A stretch of DNA of 64,000 nt from positions 930,001-994,000 of the forward strand of contig CBDEFY010000007.1 of assembly GCA_965237595.1 (NCBI GenBank). The letters are read 5' to 3'. Both the position numbers and the translations under genes were made by a program. How positions within the stretch are numbered: the stretch's first letter is position 1; each line of letters opens with the position of its first letter. The notes below the pieces were generated by a model. The model had not been told where the DNA came from. It was given only the letters and a program-made list of their open reading frames with translations, and ran no database searches. Below are positions 54,779 to 62,877 of this stretch, one piece after another. The stretch comes from UBA9611 sp965237595 (GTDB taxonomy: Bacteria; Chloroflexota; Dehalococcoidia; Lucifugimonadales; UBA3495).

Positions 54779-56203
54779 ATGTTTGAGCTAAGGCCATTCC
54801 AACGGCGGTTCATCAAACGAGCCTTGTCCGGGAAGGTGGACACGGCGGCGTTGAGCCTTCCCAGGGGAACGGTAAAAGCAGCCTGGCCGGGTACCTGGCG
54901 GCTCGGCTACTTACTCCTGGGGATGATTTATTCCGAGCTGGTACTGAGTCCATCGTGATAGCGGCGACCTTAGAGCAAGGAAGAATCGTGTTCCGAGTGG
55001 CGCGGGACATCCTTGGTGAGGACCGGGACTATCGAATATCTGACAGCTTGACCAGAGTCCAGATTATCCACGTACCCACCAAGACGGCCCTACAGGTTCG
55101 GTCAAGCAACGCGAAGGGAGCTTTGGGGCTCTTGAACTGCCCGTTGGTGATAGGTGACGAGCCCGGCGCGTGGGGCGTGTCTGAGGGTGAATCCATGTTT
55201 GATGCTATCACCACGGCCCAGGGAAAGCCGGCGAGCCCGTTAAAGGCTATCTTCATTGGCACGGTCTCACCGGCGGCTGATGGCAGTTGGTGGCCGGAGC
55301 TTATCGCAGCTGGAAGTGTTGGGACCACCTACGTTCAAGCACTTCAAGGCGACGCTGAGACCTGGGACAAGTGGGCAACCATCCGCAAGGTGAATCCGCT
55401 TAGCACCTTCCCGGAAATGCGGGCCAAGTTGCTAGAAGAGCGCGATTCAGCACGTCGGGACACACGGTTGAAGAGCCGCTTTCTTAGCTATCGGCTCAAC
55501 ATTCCGAGCCGGGACGAAAGCGAAAATGCTCTTGACCGTGGACGATTGGGCCATAGCTGAGGGCCGGGAAGTTGCGGATAGGACCGACAAGCCGATAGTG
55601 GCGGTCGACCTGGGCGGGGGGCGGAGTTGGTCGGCTGCGGTTGCCGTCTGGCAGTCCGGGCGGATTGAGGCCATGGCCGTTGCTCCGGGCATCCCTTCTC
55701 TGGACGATCAAGAGCGGCGAGACAGCGTACCGAGTGGAATGTACCAGAAGCTTTACGACGCCGGGATTCTTGACGTGGCAGAAGGTCTCAGGGTCCAGCC
55801 ACCGGCGCAGCTATGGGACGCCATTGTAGACCGTTGGGGAGTCCCGGTTAGGGTAGTGTGTGACCGGTTCCGGCTGAGTGAGCTACAAGACGCGGTACAG
55901 GGAGCTTGCATCATGGAACCCAGGGTTACTAGATGGAGTGTTGCGGCGGCGGACATTCGGGCGCTCAGGAAGGGTATCAATGACGGCCCGCTTTCGATAG
56001 AGGCATCCTGTCGGCCTTTATTGCTGGCCAGCCTTAGCGCGGCTTACGTCAAGAACGACGACCAAGGCAACTGTCGGCTGGTCAAGCGCGGGAAGGACAA
56101 CCAAGCGCGTGACGACGTGGCGGCGGCGCTGACCCTGGCGGCGGGCGCTTTTGCTAGGGCCGGTGAAACGCCGGTAAAAGAGTTGAGCTACAGCGTTGTC
56201 TAG
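54779..56203 (+). pseudogene. Phage terminase large subunit, two frameshifts
   Basis: ATG 54779 starts MFELRPFQRRFIKRALSGKV, followed by LSLPRG. A missing G in a G-run (near 54868) breaks Walker A, which should read RGNGKSS. The next frame has LLTPGDDLFRAGTESIVIAA, then LGLLNCPLVIGDEPGAW, the Walker B/acidic region, and FIGTVSPAADGSWW. An extra A near 55522 shifts again. The last frame has IVAVDLGGGRSWSAAVAVWQ, the first Asp of the nuclease site, and GKDNQARDDVAAALTLAAGA, the last. Intact length would be about 475. It packages DNA into capsids. Confidence 0.82.
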
Positions 56204-56477
56204 GCTGCATCGGGACATAAACCGCAAGGCGTGGGAACGTGTGCGCCGGTCTATCCTGAGGCGTGATAGTTACCTATGCGTCGACTGCGGCGGTCCCGGC
56301 TTTGAAGTCGACCACGTTAAGCCGTTGCATTGGGGCGGCGCGGCCCTGGACCCCGAGAACCTGGCCGTGCGTTGCCGAGGATGCCATATTGCCAAGACAC
56401 GAAAAGAGAATCAACAGCGTGGGCCGGAGGCGACGGCATGGCGGGAACTGGTAAAAGCGGGTATGAATCTGGTATGA
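56196..56477 (+). CDS. HNH endonuclease
   Basis: A 93-residue HNH nuclease. The CVDCGG and CRGCH pairs make a zinc site. The catalytic motif is GFEVDHVKPLHWGGAALDPE, with DH (residues about 39-40) followed by the N in LAVRC. Phage HNH proteins of this type usually sit beside terminase and assist packaging. It overlaps the terminase end by 8 bp. Intact. Confidence 0.87.
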   Translation: MSRLHRDINRKAWERVRRSILRRDSYLCVDCGGPGFEVDHVKPLHWGGAALDPENLAVRCRGCHIAKTRKENQQRGPEATAWRELVKAGMNLV

Positions 56478-56484
56478 TGAAAGT

Positions 56485-56811
56485 ATGACTACAGGTATGA
56501 CAAGGCCACTTTATCCGGCAGGCCTTGAGATACGACCGGCCAGCGCAAATGGCCAGTACTCCGGACCGCTTTATGAGGGCCGGATGCCAAAGAACTGGAT
56601 GGAGCACAACGCGGCTTTACTCGTTGGCACTGCCGGTCGGATGGTTGTAACCCACGACCCGGAGACGAACCTAACTCATACCAGACACTACTACCCAGGA
56701 GATGAAGGCTATGACAGCATCCCAGAAAATCCAAATGCGCCAGAGCGAGACACGGGAACAGTTGAACGACCTGGCGGGGGCAGAAAGCGCCGAAGATATA
56801 TCGCGGCGTGA
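56485..56811 (+). CDS. Phage-element hypothetical protein
   Basis: A frame of 108 codons, starting TTGMTRPLYPAGLEIRPASA and reading WMEHNAALLVGTAGRMVVTH. It overlaps the capsid gene start (56711) by 101 bases, so the last 30 codons are doubtful and the protein may really be shorter. Function unknown. Confidence 0.45.
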   Translation: MTTGMTRPLYPAGLEIRPASANGQYSGPLYEGRMPKNWMEHNAALLVGTAGRMVVTHDPETNLTHTRHYYPGDEGYDSIPENPNAPERDTGTVERPGGGRKRRRYIAA

Positions 56812-57299
56812 CACCCTAGCAGCCGAGCTAAAGGCCATGGAAGCCGAGCTTAGGGCGGCTATCGCAGCTGAGGGCGCGGCCAGCACTTCGCCTGAGTCCC
56901 GGGAGTGGGCCGGTATAGTTGGCGGCTTCGACCTGGGGGAAATGTTCACGAACGTTATGGAGCATCGGGCAAGCTCTGGACCCATCGCAGAAGTCCAGGC
57001 CGAGCGCGGCATTGGCGCGAACGCGATACCCACCGAAATGCTCATGGTAGAGCATCGGGCCGTCACGCCAGCCCCTGGCGACGTGGGCCAGAGCCAGTCG
57101 GATATCACAGGCTTTGTGTTCCCGCAGTCTGTAGCCGGATTCCTGTCAATCCCATCCCAGGTTGTCCCTGTAGGCGACGCCACTTTCCCGGTCCTAACTT
57201 CGGACCCGGCTGCGGGAACACCCGCCGAGAACGCTAATCAGTCTGAAACGACCGGAGCTTATACCGCCGACGTGCTGACCCCTAGCCGCATCCAGGCTA
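56711..57299 (+). pseudogene. HK97-fold major capsid protein, 5' part (interrupted by IS630)
   Basis: AGGAG lies 9 bases before ATG 56711. The first ~60 residues are a helical scaffold-like N-arm (MTASQKIQMRQSETREQLND...). A domain follows with TGFVFPQSVAGFLSIPSQVV, then LTPSRIQA at the insertion. The frame with the insertion removed reads SRIQAS-FFWSREDAARMM, the usual HK97-type segment. No protease gene is near, so the N-arm is perhaps not cleaved. Restored length is 388 residues. Confidence 0.8.
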
Positions 57300-57303
57300 G
57301 TAC

Positions 57304-57960
57304 TCAGTCAACCGTAAAATCGGAAGGGTAAAGGCGGTGAAGTTTGGTTCGTGCGTCCCGGGTGTTGAACCGCCAGTTGATGGTGGCTCTGGCGGCGTTG
57401 CGCTCCTTGACCAGAGCATCGACTTCCCTCCTGAGGGCCTCCTCGCCGGAGAGCCGCTGCTTCAGGCAGGAGCGGGACAGGACGCTGAACTCGATCTCCG
57501 CCATGTTCAACCAACTCCCGTGCTTGGGCGTGTAATGAAACTCCAGCCGCCTGGCAATCCTCCGGGCTTCCTCAGCCGGGAAAGTCTCGTACAGCGATGC
57601 CCGGCGATGGGTATTCAGATTGTCCAAGACAACCCTTACCACCTCGGCTTCCGGGTAGGCTTCATCCGCCAGCCAGCGCATCCGGCGGGCGAAGTCTTGC
57701 ATCGTGCGCCGCTCCGTGACCGCCACCCCTCGCCAACCCGCCAAGGGCTCGCAGGCCAAGAACAGGTTGCGGGTACCCTCCCGCCGGTATTCGTAGTCCT
57801 GCCGCAGCGGAAGTCCCGGCCGGGGCGGCAGAGCGGGCTGGGTCTCCGCCAACAACTGGGTGGATGTCTCGTCAAAGCAAACCACCGGACGTTGGGGATC
57901 ATAGGGTTCGGCGTAGAGATCCAGGACATCCTCCATGTTAGCCACAAATTCCGCGCTCAC
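57304..57960 (-). CDS. IS630 transposase, second frame (catalytic half)
   Basis: A 218-residue frame. The first catalytic Asp is in QRPVVCFDETSTQLLAE near residue 29. The second is in VRVVLDNLNTHRRASLYETF near 112. The Glu is in HGSWLNMAEIEFSVLSRSCL near 157, the IS630 signature. It lacks its own helix-turn-helix, which is in the preceding frame. A run of seven A near the overlap (around 58004-58010) allows a -1 slip that would join them, giving KKNALKPWQKKEWCIPK between the halves. The product would be one protein of about 355 residues. Confidence 0.85.
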   Translation of the reverse strand: MSAEFVANMEDVLDLYAEPYDPQRPVVCFDETSTQLLAETQPALPPRPGLPLRQDYEYRREGTRNLFLACEPLAGWRGVAVTERRTMQDFARRMRWLADEAYPEAEVVRVVLDNLNTHRRASLYETFPAEEARRIARRLEFHYTPKHGSWLNMAEIEFSVLSRSCLKQRLSGEEALRREVDALVKERNAARATINWRFNTRDARTKLHRLYPSDFTVD

Positions 57961-58430
57961 CTTGGGAATGCACCACTCCTTCTTCTGCCACGGCTTGAGG
58001 GCGTTTTTTTGAGACGCTTGCGCACCCCCTCGTGGGACATGGAGGGCGTCAGCCCCAACTCGACCACCTTCCCGGCCAGCAGACGCAGGGTCCAGTGGTC
58101 ATGCCCTTCCGGCGGCGGGCTGCAGGCCAAAGCAATCAGGTGGGCTTCGCCCCGGTCGTCCAACTTCCGGGGCCGGTTGGCCTGGGGACGGTCCTGCAAA
58201 ACCCTCTCCAACCCTTCTTCGGCAAAGCGCTGCTTGACCCGGTATACGGTGCTCAGGGCCACATCCAAAGCTTCGGCCACTTGGGGTGCCGCCCAACCCT
58301 CGTCGCTCTTTAGGAGAATCCGCGCTCTAGCGGTCACTCGGGCTGAGTTTTTGCCAACCCGGATCAGTCGCTGGAGCTCTTCCCGTTGTTCCTGTGCCAG
58401 CCGCACCGCGTATTTGTCCCTGACCATCAT
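57957..58430 (-). CDS. IS630 transposase, first frame (DNA-binding half)
   Basis: About 157 residues. LAQEQREELQRLIRVGKNSA is followed by ARVTARARILLKSDEGWAAP and VAEALDVALSTVYRVKQRFA, a helix-turn-helix. It ends shortly after LKKTPSSRGRRR, where the sequence reads out of frame past the A-run. A start at ATG 58430 or 58427 is likely, preceded by GGGAG. With the second frame it forms the complete transposase by -1 frameshifting, as is usual in this family. Confidence 0.8.
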   Translation of the reverse strand: MMVRDKYAVRLAQEQREELQRLIRVGKNSARVTARARILLKSDEGWAAPQVAEALDVALSTVYRVKQRFAEEGLERVLQDRPQANRPRKLDDRGEAHLIALACSPPPEGHDHWTLRLLAGKVVELGLTPSMSHEGVRKRLKKTPSSRGRRRSGAFPR

Positions 58431-58521
58431 TGCCACTCCCGCCATCAACACTTCCCACCAGGCAGGATAGCTCAATTGGCCCCTTTCTTAAACAAATCCC
58501 AAAACCAAGTTTACTGAGTAC

Positions 58522-59101
58522 TAGTTTCTTTTGGAGTCGTGAAGATGCCGCGCGCATGATGGGCATGGGCGACTCGCTCAGAGAGGCTCTACAGGGCGCG
58601 ATGCGCGACAAGCTGGACTCTGAGATTATTCAGGGAACCAACGGGCTCTTGACCGGGACCATCCTTTCCAACAACGCACGGGCAGCGGCCAGCGACTACG
58701 GGCATTACGTGGCGTCTTTGCTTTACGCGCGGGTAGATGGGCGCTATGCCTACGACCTGGCCGACGTTCGGGTAGTTATGGGCGCGCCGACGTTCGGGAA
58801 CGCAGCTACCAAGATGCCGACTAACGGCGAAGAAAACGCACTGGCCCGCATCCGCAACGATTCCGGCGGGGTGAGGGTGAGCACCCATGTCCCGGCTGTT
58901 GCCAGCATGAAGCAAAACGCACTCGTGAGGCTTGGTACCCGGCGCGATATGGTGGCTCCGGTGTGGGGCCAAGTGACCCTGATTCCCGACGAAATCACGA
59001 AAGCGGCTGATGGCCAGATTGTCCTAACGGCTGTGCTTCTTCACGCGGTCAAGTTGCTTCGGGCAGGCGGTTTCTCCAAGCAAGAAACCCACCACGGTTA
59101 A
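58522..59101 (+). pseudogene. HK97-fold major capsid protein, 3' part
   Basis: The frame resumes at SFFWSREDAARMMGMG and continues DSLREALQGAMRDKLDSEII, NGLLTGT and DLADVRVVMGAPTFGN, ending LLRAGGFSKQETHHG at 59101. This is the spine and P-domain half of the capsid. The connector gene starts 5 bp later. Confidence 0.78.
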
Positions 59102-59106
59102 CGAGC

Positions 59107-59415
59107 ATGGCCGTCACACTCACCATAAAGCAACTTGCTGCTTACCTTCGCGTCACGGCCAGCAATACTGCGGTTGTGCCTGGGCCGTGGGTTACGATAT
59201 TGTATGCCGACCTAGCGGCGGCGACTGAGTGGGTAGAGCGCCGAGCGCCGAACGCGCCGGAAGATGCAATGAACGGCGCCGTCTACCGGATATGCGGTTA
59301 TTGGTCTGCGGCAGAATCGGCCAGCCCTAATCGTTTTGGCTATAACGCCTGGCTCAACAGTGGTGCGGCTCAGATACTAGCTCCATTCATCGACCGCCGG
59401 GCAGAGGCCGTCTAA
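59107..59415 (+). CDS. Head-tail connector-like protein
   Basis: A 102-residue helical protein (TLYADLAAATEWVERRAP-like segment, then MNGAVYRICGYWSAAESAS). It lies directly after the capsid and its stop overlaps the portal start (ATGA-type). Position and length fit the gp6/connector adaptor that docks on the portal ring. The family call rests mainly on context. Confidence 0.65.
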   Translation: MAVTLTIKQLAAYLRVTASNTAVVPGPWVTILYADLAAATEWVERRAPNAPEDAMNGAVYRICGYWSAAESASPNRFGYNAWLNSGAAQILAPFIDRRAEAV

Positions 59416-60431
59416 TGAGGCTCTGGCCATTCACAGTAGAGAAACGAGACTCGGCAACCGACGCCATAGTTAACGCTCTGCTATCTCAGGCGTCGGGCGC
59501 AAGCGGCCCACCATCGGCGGGAGACCTGGCGGCAGTTGAAGCGGCCGCCGGCTTATGGTCCAGGGCGTTTGCTTCGGCCACGGTAGAGCCCACCATTTCG
59601 GCGCTTTCTCCGGGCATCCTGGCCGCTATTGGGCGCGGCCTAGCTGTGCGGGGTGATGTGCTGTTCGCAATAGACGTCCAGGAAGGTCTAATGCTGACCC
59701 AGGCTTCAAACTGGGAAGTACGCGGCGGTACTCGGCCTGAAAGCTGGACCTATGTTGCTGACTTCCCGGTACCTGGCGGCGTTCGCAAGCGGACCTTGCC
59801 GGCTGAATCTGTTATCCACCTGCGCTATGCGACCAGACCGGGGAAACCCTGGGCAGGGGTTAGCCCGCTTGGAATGGCATCCGAGACCCAGGCGCTGGCC
59901 GCTTGGCTAGAGAAAAGACTTGCTGAGGAAGTGAGCACGGCCACGGCCTATTTGTTACCGTTGCCTGAGGCGAAGGACGGCGTGGAAGGACTCAAAGCCG
60001 ATCTCAGGAAGGGCGGCGGGCGGCTGCATATCGTGGATACCACTTCGGCCGGATGGGGTGATGGTCCAGTAGCCGCACCACGGCGCGATTGGGAAAGCTC
60101 CCGCCTGGGAGCGAGCCCGCCCGAAGCGTTGGGCACGCTCCGGGACGACGTGAAGAACGACATATTCGGAGCCTATGGCATCCCTTCGAGCATCCACGGG
60201 ACCGGCGGATCCGCGCGGGAATCTTACCGGCAATTCCTGGCCAGCACGATTCAGCCGCTGGCTAAGATTGTGCTCGAAGAATTGGCGGACAAGCTGGACA
60301 CGCCTTCCTTGGCGCTGGACTTCTCTGAGCTAAGGGCGGCGGACATATCTTCGAGGGCCCGGGCGTTCAAGCAGCTGGTCGACGGCGGCATGACCAAGGA
60401 TGAGGCCATGGCCAAAACGGGACTGGACTAA
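59415..60431 (+). CDS. Phage portal protein, HK97 family
   Basis: A 338-residue portal, somewhat shorter than the usual ~400. The N-terminal part has LAAVEAAAGLWSRAFASATV. The wing has RGDVLFAIDVQEGLMLTQAS and VIHLRYATRPGKPWAGVSPL. The clip/stem has VKNDIFGAYGIPSSIHGTGG and SARESYRQFLASTIQPLAK. It forms the dodecameric ring through which terminase pumps DNA. Its location after the capsid gene reverses the usual portal-protease-capsid order. Intact. Confidence 0.87.
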   Translation: MRLWPFTVEKRDSATDAIVNALLSQASGASGPPSAGDLAAVEAAAGLWSRAFASATVEPTISALSPGILAAIGRGLAVRGDVLFAIDVQEGLMLTQASNWEVRGGTRPESWTYVADFPVPGGVRKRTLPAESVIHLRYATRPGKPWAGVSPLGMASETQALAAWLEKRLAEEVSTATAYLLPLPEAKDGVEGLKADLRKGGGRLHIVDTTSAGWGDGPVAAPRRDWESSRLGASPPEALGTLRDDVKNDIFGAYGIPSSIHGTGGSARESYRQFLASTIQPLAKIVLEELADKLDTPSLALDFSELRAADISSRARAFKQLVDGGMTKDEAMAKTGLD

Positions 60432-60835
60432 TGCCAGGAACCTTAGTGACGGCTTTGTTCCGATGCCCGATGTGTCGGACTCAGAACTTGAAGAAGTTCT
60501 ACAGGGGAAGGATTCAGGTTGAGCACGACATGAAGTGTTTCGACTGTGGCCGCTGCCCTGGCCCTGGTGGCCGGCGCTTTCGAGCGGAGCCCGAAGCTCA
60601 CGGCGACAGCAGAACATCGGGAGCCGATATTCGTATAATTCGCCGAAACCGGATAGGAGGATTGAAGATGGTCACTTCTCAAGAATCTCGCCAAGCCCTT
60701 CCACAGACGCTTTCAGATGAGCAAGCAGATGCTCGTGTGCTCTGCGATCTACGTTCGTTTGCAGAACACCTTCGGGTTCATAGGGAAAGATTACTAACGC
60801 AGATACGAAAGATCGAGACTCGGAGCGGAGAGTAG
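60431..60835 (+). CDS. Phage-element zinc-finger protein (Com-like), 3' part doubtful
   Basis: A 134-codon frame overlapping the portal stop (TAATG). LFRCPMCRTQNLKKFYRGR and MKCFDCGRCPGPG give two Cys pairs like the small Mu Com-type zinc fingers. After residue about 75 the frame runs opposite the 60672-60920 gene, whose code looks more natural, so the real protein may end earlier or the two may overlap. Function unknown. Confidence 0.45.
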   Translation: MPGTLVTALFRCPMCRTQNLKKFYRGRIQVEHDMKCFDCGRCPGPGGRRFRAEPEAHGDSRTSGADIRIIRRNRIGGLKMVTSQESRQALPQTLSDEQADARVLCDLRSFAEHLRVHRERLLTQIRKIETRSGE

Positions 60836-60920
60836 CGCCTTTGAGGTCATCAATGTTCAGCGAGAAACTGGCCTCTATCTCGTCGCCATATTCGATCCCG
60901 GTCAATGTTATCTCTGGCAT
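60672..60920 (-). CDS. Phage-element hypothetical protein on the opposite strand
   Basis: An 82-residue frame. PEITLTGIEYGDEIEASFSL, ALVIFPYEPEGVLQTNVDRR and HLLAHLKASVEGLGEILEK read like a compact beta-alpha protein. AGGAG lies 8 bases upstream of ATG 60920, a stronger start signal than most genes here. It is antisense to the end of 60431-60835. No family is recognised. Confidence 0.55.
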   Translation of the reverse strand: MPEITLTGIEYGDEIEASFSLNIDDLKGATLRSESRSFVSALVIFPYEPEGVLQTNVDRRAHEHLLAHLKASVEGLGEILEK

Positions 60921-61307
60921 AGAATCTTCTCCTGAATGCGAAGTAAGGCAAAGGGGATTCTATACCGATTCTCAATACAGCGTCGGGAGATCACCCAGCC
61001 ACCGACTGCGGCCTAGACCACCTTGAAATAGCCGGGTTGGGGGAAAGGTGGCCCCTGGCACTCTTTCCAAGAAATAGCCGGAGTGGTATCCGGCGTCTAA
61101 GCGCCCCAGATGACCTCCTGGGGCGCTTTCTTTTGCCTTAGTAACCCCGGACCATCTGGAGGATGAAGCCCAGGTACCGGCTCAGTTCGGGCTCGTCATA
61201 GGGCAATGAAATGTCTAGTCAACTGCTCGAAACCCCGGCAGAAGGCTATTGAAGTAGCCAGGCCGTCTTGATATTATGTAAGGACACTAAGATTTGGAGG
61301 TTAACTG
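60921..61307. other. Non-coding stretch before the integrase operon
   Basis: 387 bases. It holds the terminator at 61100 and a short repeat, GAAATAGCCGG, at about 61025 and 61070. A promoter for the 61308 gene probably lies near CTTGATATTATGTAAGG (61267-61283), but the -35 is unclear. Confidence 0.4.
61100..61133 (+). terminator. Rho-independent terminator
   Basis: A 10-bp perfect GC-rich stem AGCGCCCCAG/CTGGGGCGCT with an 8-nt loop is followed by TTCTTTTGCC. It ends the rightward structural-gene transcript and separates it from the integrase operon. Confidence 0.85.
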
Positions 61308-61634
61308 ATGGCACAGACCAGTACGGAACGGTCTCAAACACAGCGAGACCGCAATAAGGCGCGGCGGATGTTTGCCGCCGAGATAATGGAAGAAATCGCC
61401 GGGGAGATTGGGGAAAGCATTACCCTGAGCGTTTCCAGCGACGCCGAGAACATCACCATCCACTGGGGCGGGGAGCCCTGGGCTTATGAGTACCTGGATA
61501 AGATGTGCCAAGAAAAGGGTTTCTCGTTTGGCTTGGTCCAGCGTGACATAGACCTAATCATCGTTGAGCGAGCGCGGGAGAAACTGCGATTTGAAACCAT
61601 CATGAATCCTCGGCCGAGCAAGCGGAGCAAGTAA
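61308..61634 (+). CDS. Hypothetical protein upstream of integrase
   Basis: A 108-residue protein. A basic, charged N terminus (TERSQTQRDRNKARRMFAAE) is followed by an alpha-beta core (ITIHWGGEPWAYEYLDKM) and a Lys/Arg-rich tail. GGAGG lies 7 bases before ATG 61308. It overlaps the integrase start by 1 base, so the two are co-translated, which suggests an excisionase-like or regulatory role. No family match is certain. Confidence 0.6.
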   Translation: MAQTSTERSQTQRDRNKARRMFAAEIMEEIAGEIGESITLSVSSDAENITIHWGGEPWAYEYLDKMCQEKGFSFGLVQRDIDLIIVERAREKLRFETIMNPRPSKRSK

Positions 61635-62877
61635 TGGCACGACCACCAACGGGAACTATGCGGCAGCGCAAGTCGGGTATCTGGGAGCTGGCAGCGTCCA
61701 TAAAGAAAATCCAAGGGGTAATGGCCAGCGCCGAGCGAATCCAAGAGTTTGTCGATGGCCTACCGCGAGCCAAGGCACAGGCGAAACAAGAGCGCCGGTA
61801 TGAGACCTTCGAAGGAACGAAAGCCGAAGCTGCGGAACGGCTCCGGGAAATGCAAGTTGAGGCCGACAAGGGCGACCTGCCACGCTCCAACATCACCGTT
61901 GGGCAATGGCTGGCGCATTGGCTTGAAAACTACGTTGAGGCGAACCTAGCCGAAAACACCCTGCGGACCTATACATGGTTGGTAGAGGAACATATCGAGC
62001 CGCGCATAGGCGATATGAAGCTGGACAAAGTGCGGACCGTGGACGTTGAGGCGCTGCTGGCCGACTTGCGCAAAGAGATTCCGGGATCTGTCCACCTTGC
62101 CTATCAAGCCCTGAATGGGGCCTTCAGCCGGGCGGTGAAGCTCCAAGAGATTCAGAAAAACCCAGCACGCGACGCCGATAAACCCAAGGTTATAAACAAA
62201 GAAATCATACCGCCAAGGCGGACCGAAGTTGAGGCGTTCCTTGAAGCTGCTAAGGGGCATAAGTACCACGCGCTCTTTTTCACCCTGGCCAGCACCGGCC
62301 TACGCATCGGTGAAGCGCTGGGGCTCCGATGGAAGAATGTCGAACTTCGGGAAACTGGCTCCATTCTGTATGTGCGGGAACAACAAATCAGCCCCGGCGA
62401 CGGGCTCAAACTGGTTTCATTGTTGAAGTCCAGAAAAGCTAGGCGGGCCATTCCCTTGACCGGAGATACCGTCAAGGTGCTGGCGGCCCACTACGTAGCA
62501 ACGGCGGCTCTCAGGACGATATGGGGCTGGTTTTCCCGCACCCCAGGACCGGCCAGTTTCTCCATAGCTCCGAAGTGCGGAAGCATCTACTGCCACTATG
62601 GACCGCTGCGGGATTCCCAAGATTCCGGCTCCACGACTTCCGGCATTACTTCGCATCGGAGGCGCTGCGGCGGGGGGTTGACCTAACGCGGGTGAGCCGT
62701 CTCATGGGGCACAGCAGCATCGCCATAACTTCCAAGCTGTACATCCATCTTGAGATCGACGACCTGGCCGACGCTATGGCGATATTTGAGGCGGGCGGCA
62801 AGGCCAATAGCGGGCCATTAGCGGCAGCGGGCATTGAAAAGCTACTGGCAGACGTGGATATGGCCGATGTTCACTAA
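61634..62877 (+). pseudogene. int: Tyrosine recombinase/integrase, one frameshift
   Basis: An N-terminal AP2-like/arm-binding part (ASIKKIQGV...FEGTKAEAAERLREMQVEA) precedes the core-binding SAM-like domain (TVGQWLAHWLENYVEANLAE). The catalytic domain begins ALFFTLASTGLRIGEALGLR (Arg). One missing base near 62515 shifts the frame; the next frame continues MGLVFPHPRTGQFLHSSEVR, then FRLHDFRHYFASEAL (HxxR), LMGHSSIAITSKLY (His and Tyr nucleophile) and ends DMADVH-TAA at 62877, adjacent to the right core. Restored length is about 413 residues. Confidence 0.85.
62804..62825 (+). repeat. Candidate arm-type integrase sites, right end
   Basis: CCAATAGCGGGC (62804-62815) is followed by CATTAGCGGC, inside the integrase 3' coding sequence. 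It is the partner of the pair at 53421-53445, in the same orientation. Confidence 0.42.

Larger units (their letters stand above)
57300..58521 (-). mobile_element. IS630-family insertion sequence, 1222 bp
   Basis: Ends begin GTACTCAGT(C/A)AAC on both sides in inverted orientation, and a TA dinucleotide flanks each end (57298-57299; 58522-58523), the IS630 target. Removing 1224 bp restores the capsid frame. It holds two overlapping transposase frames on the minus strand. Confidence 0.87.
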
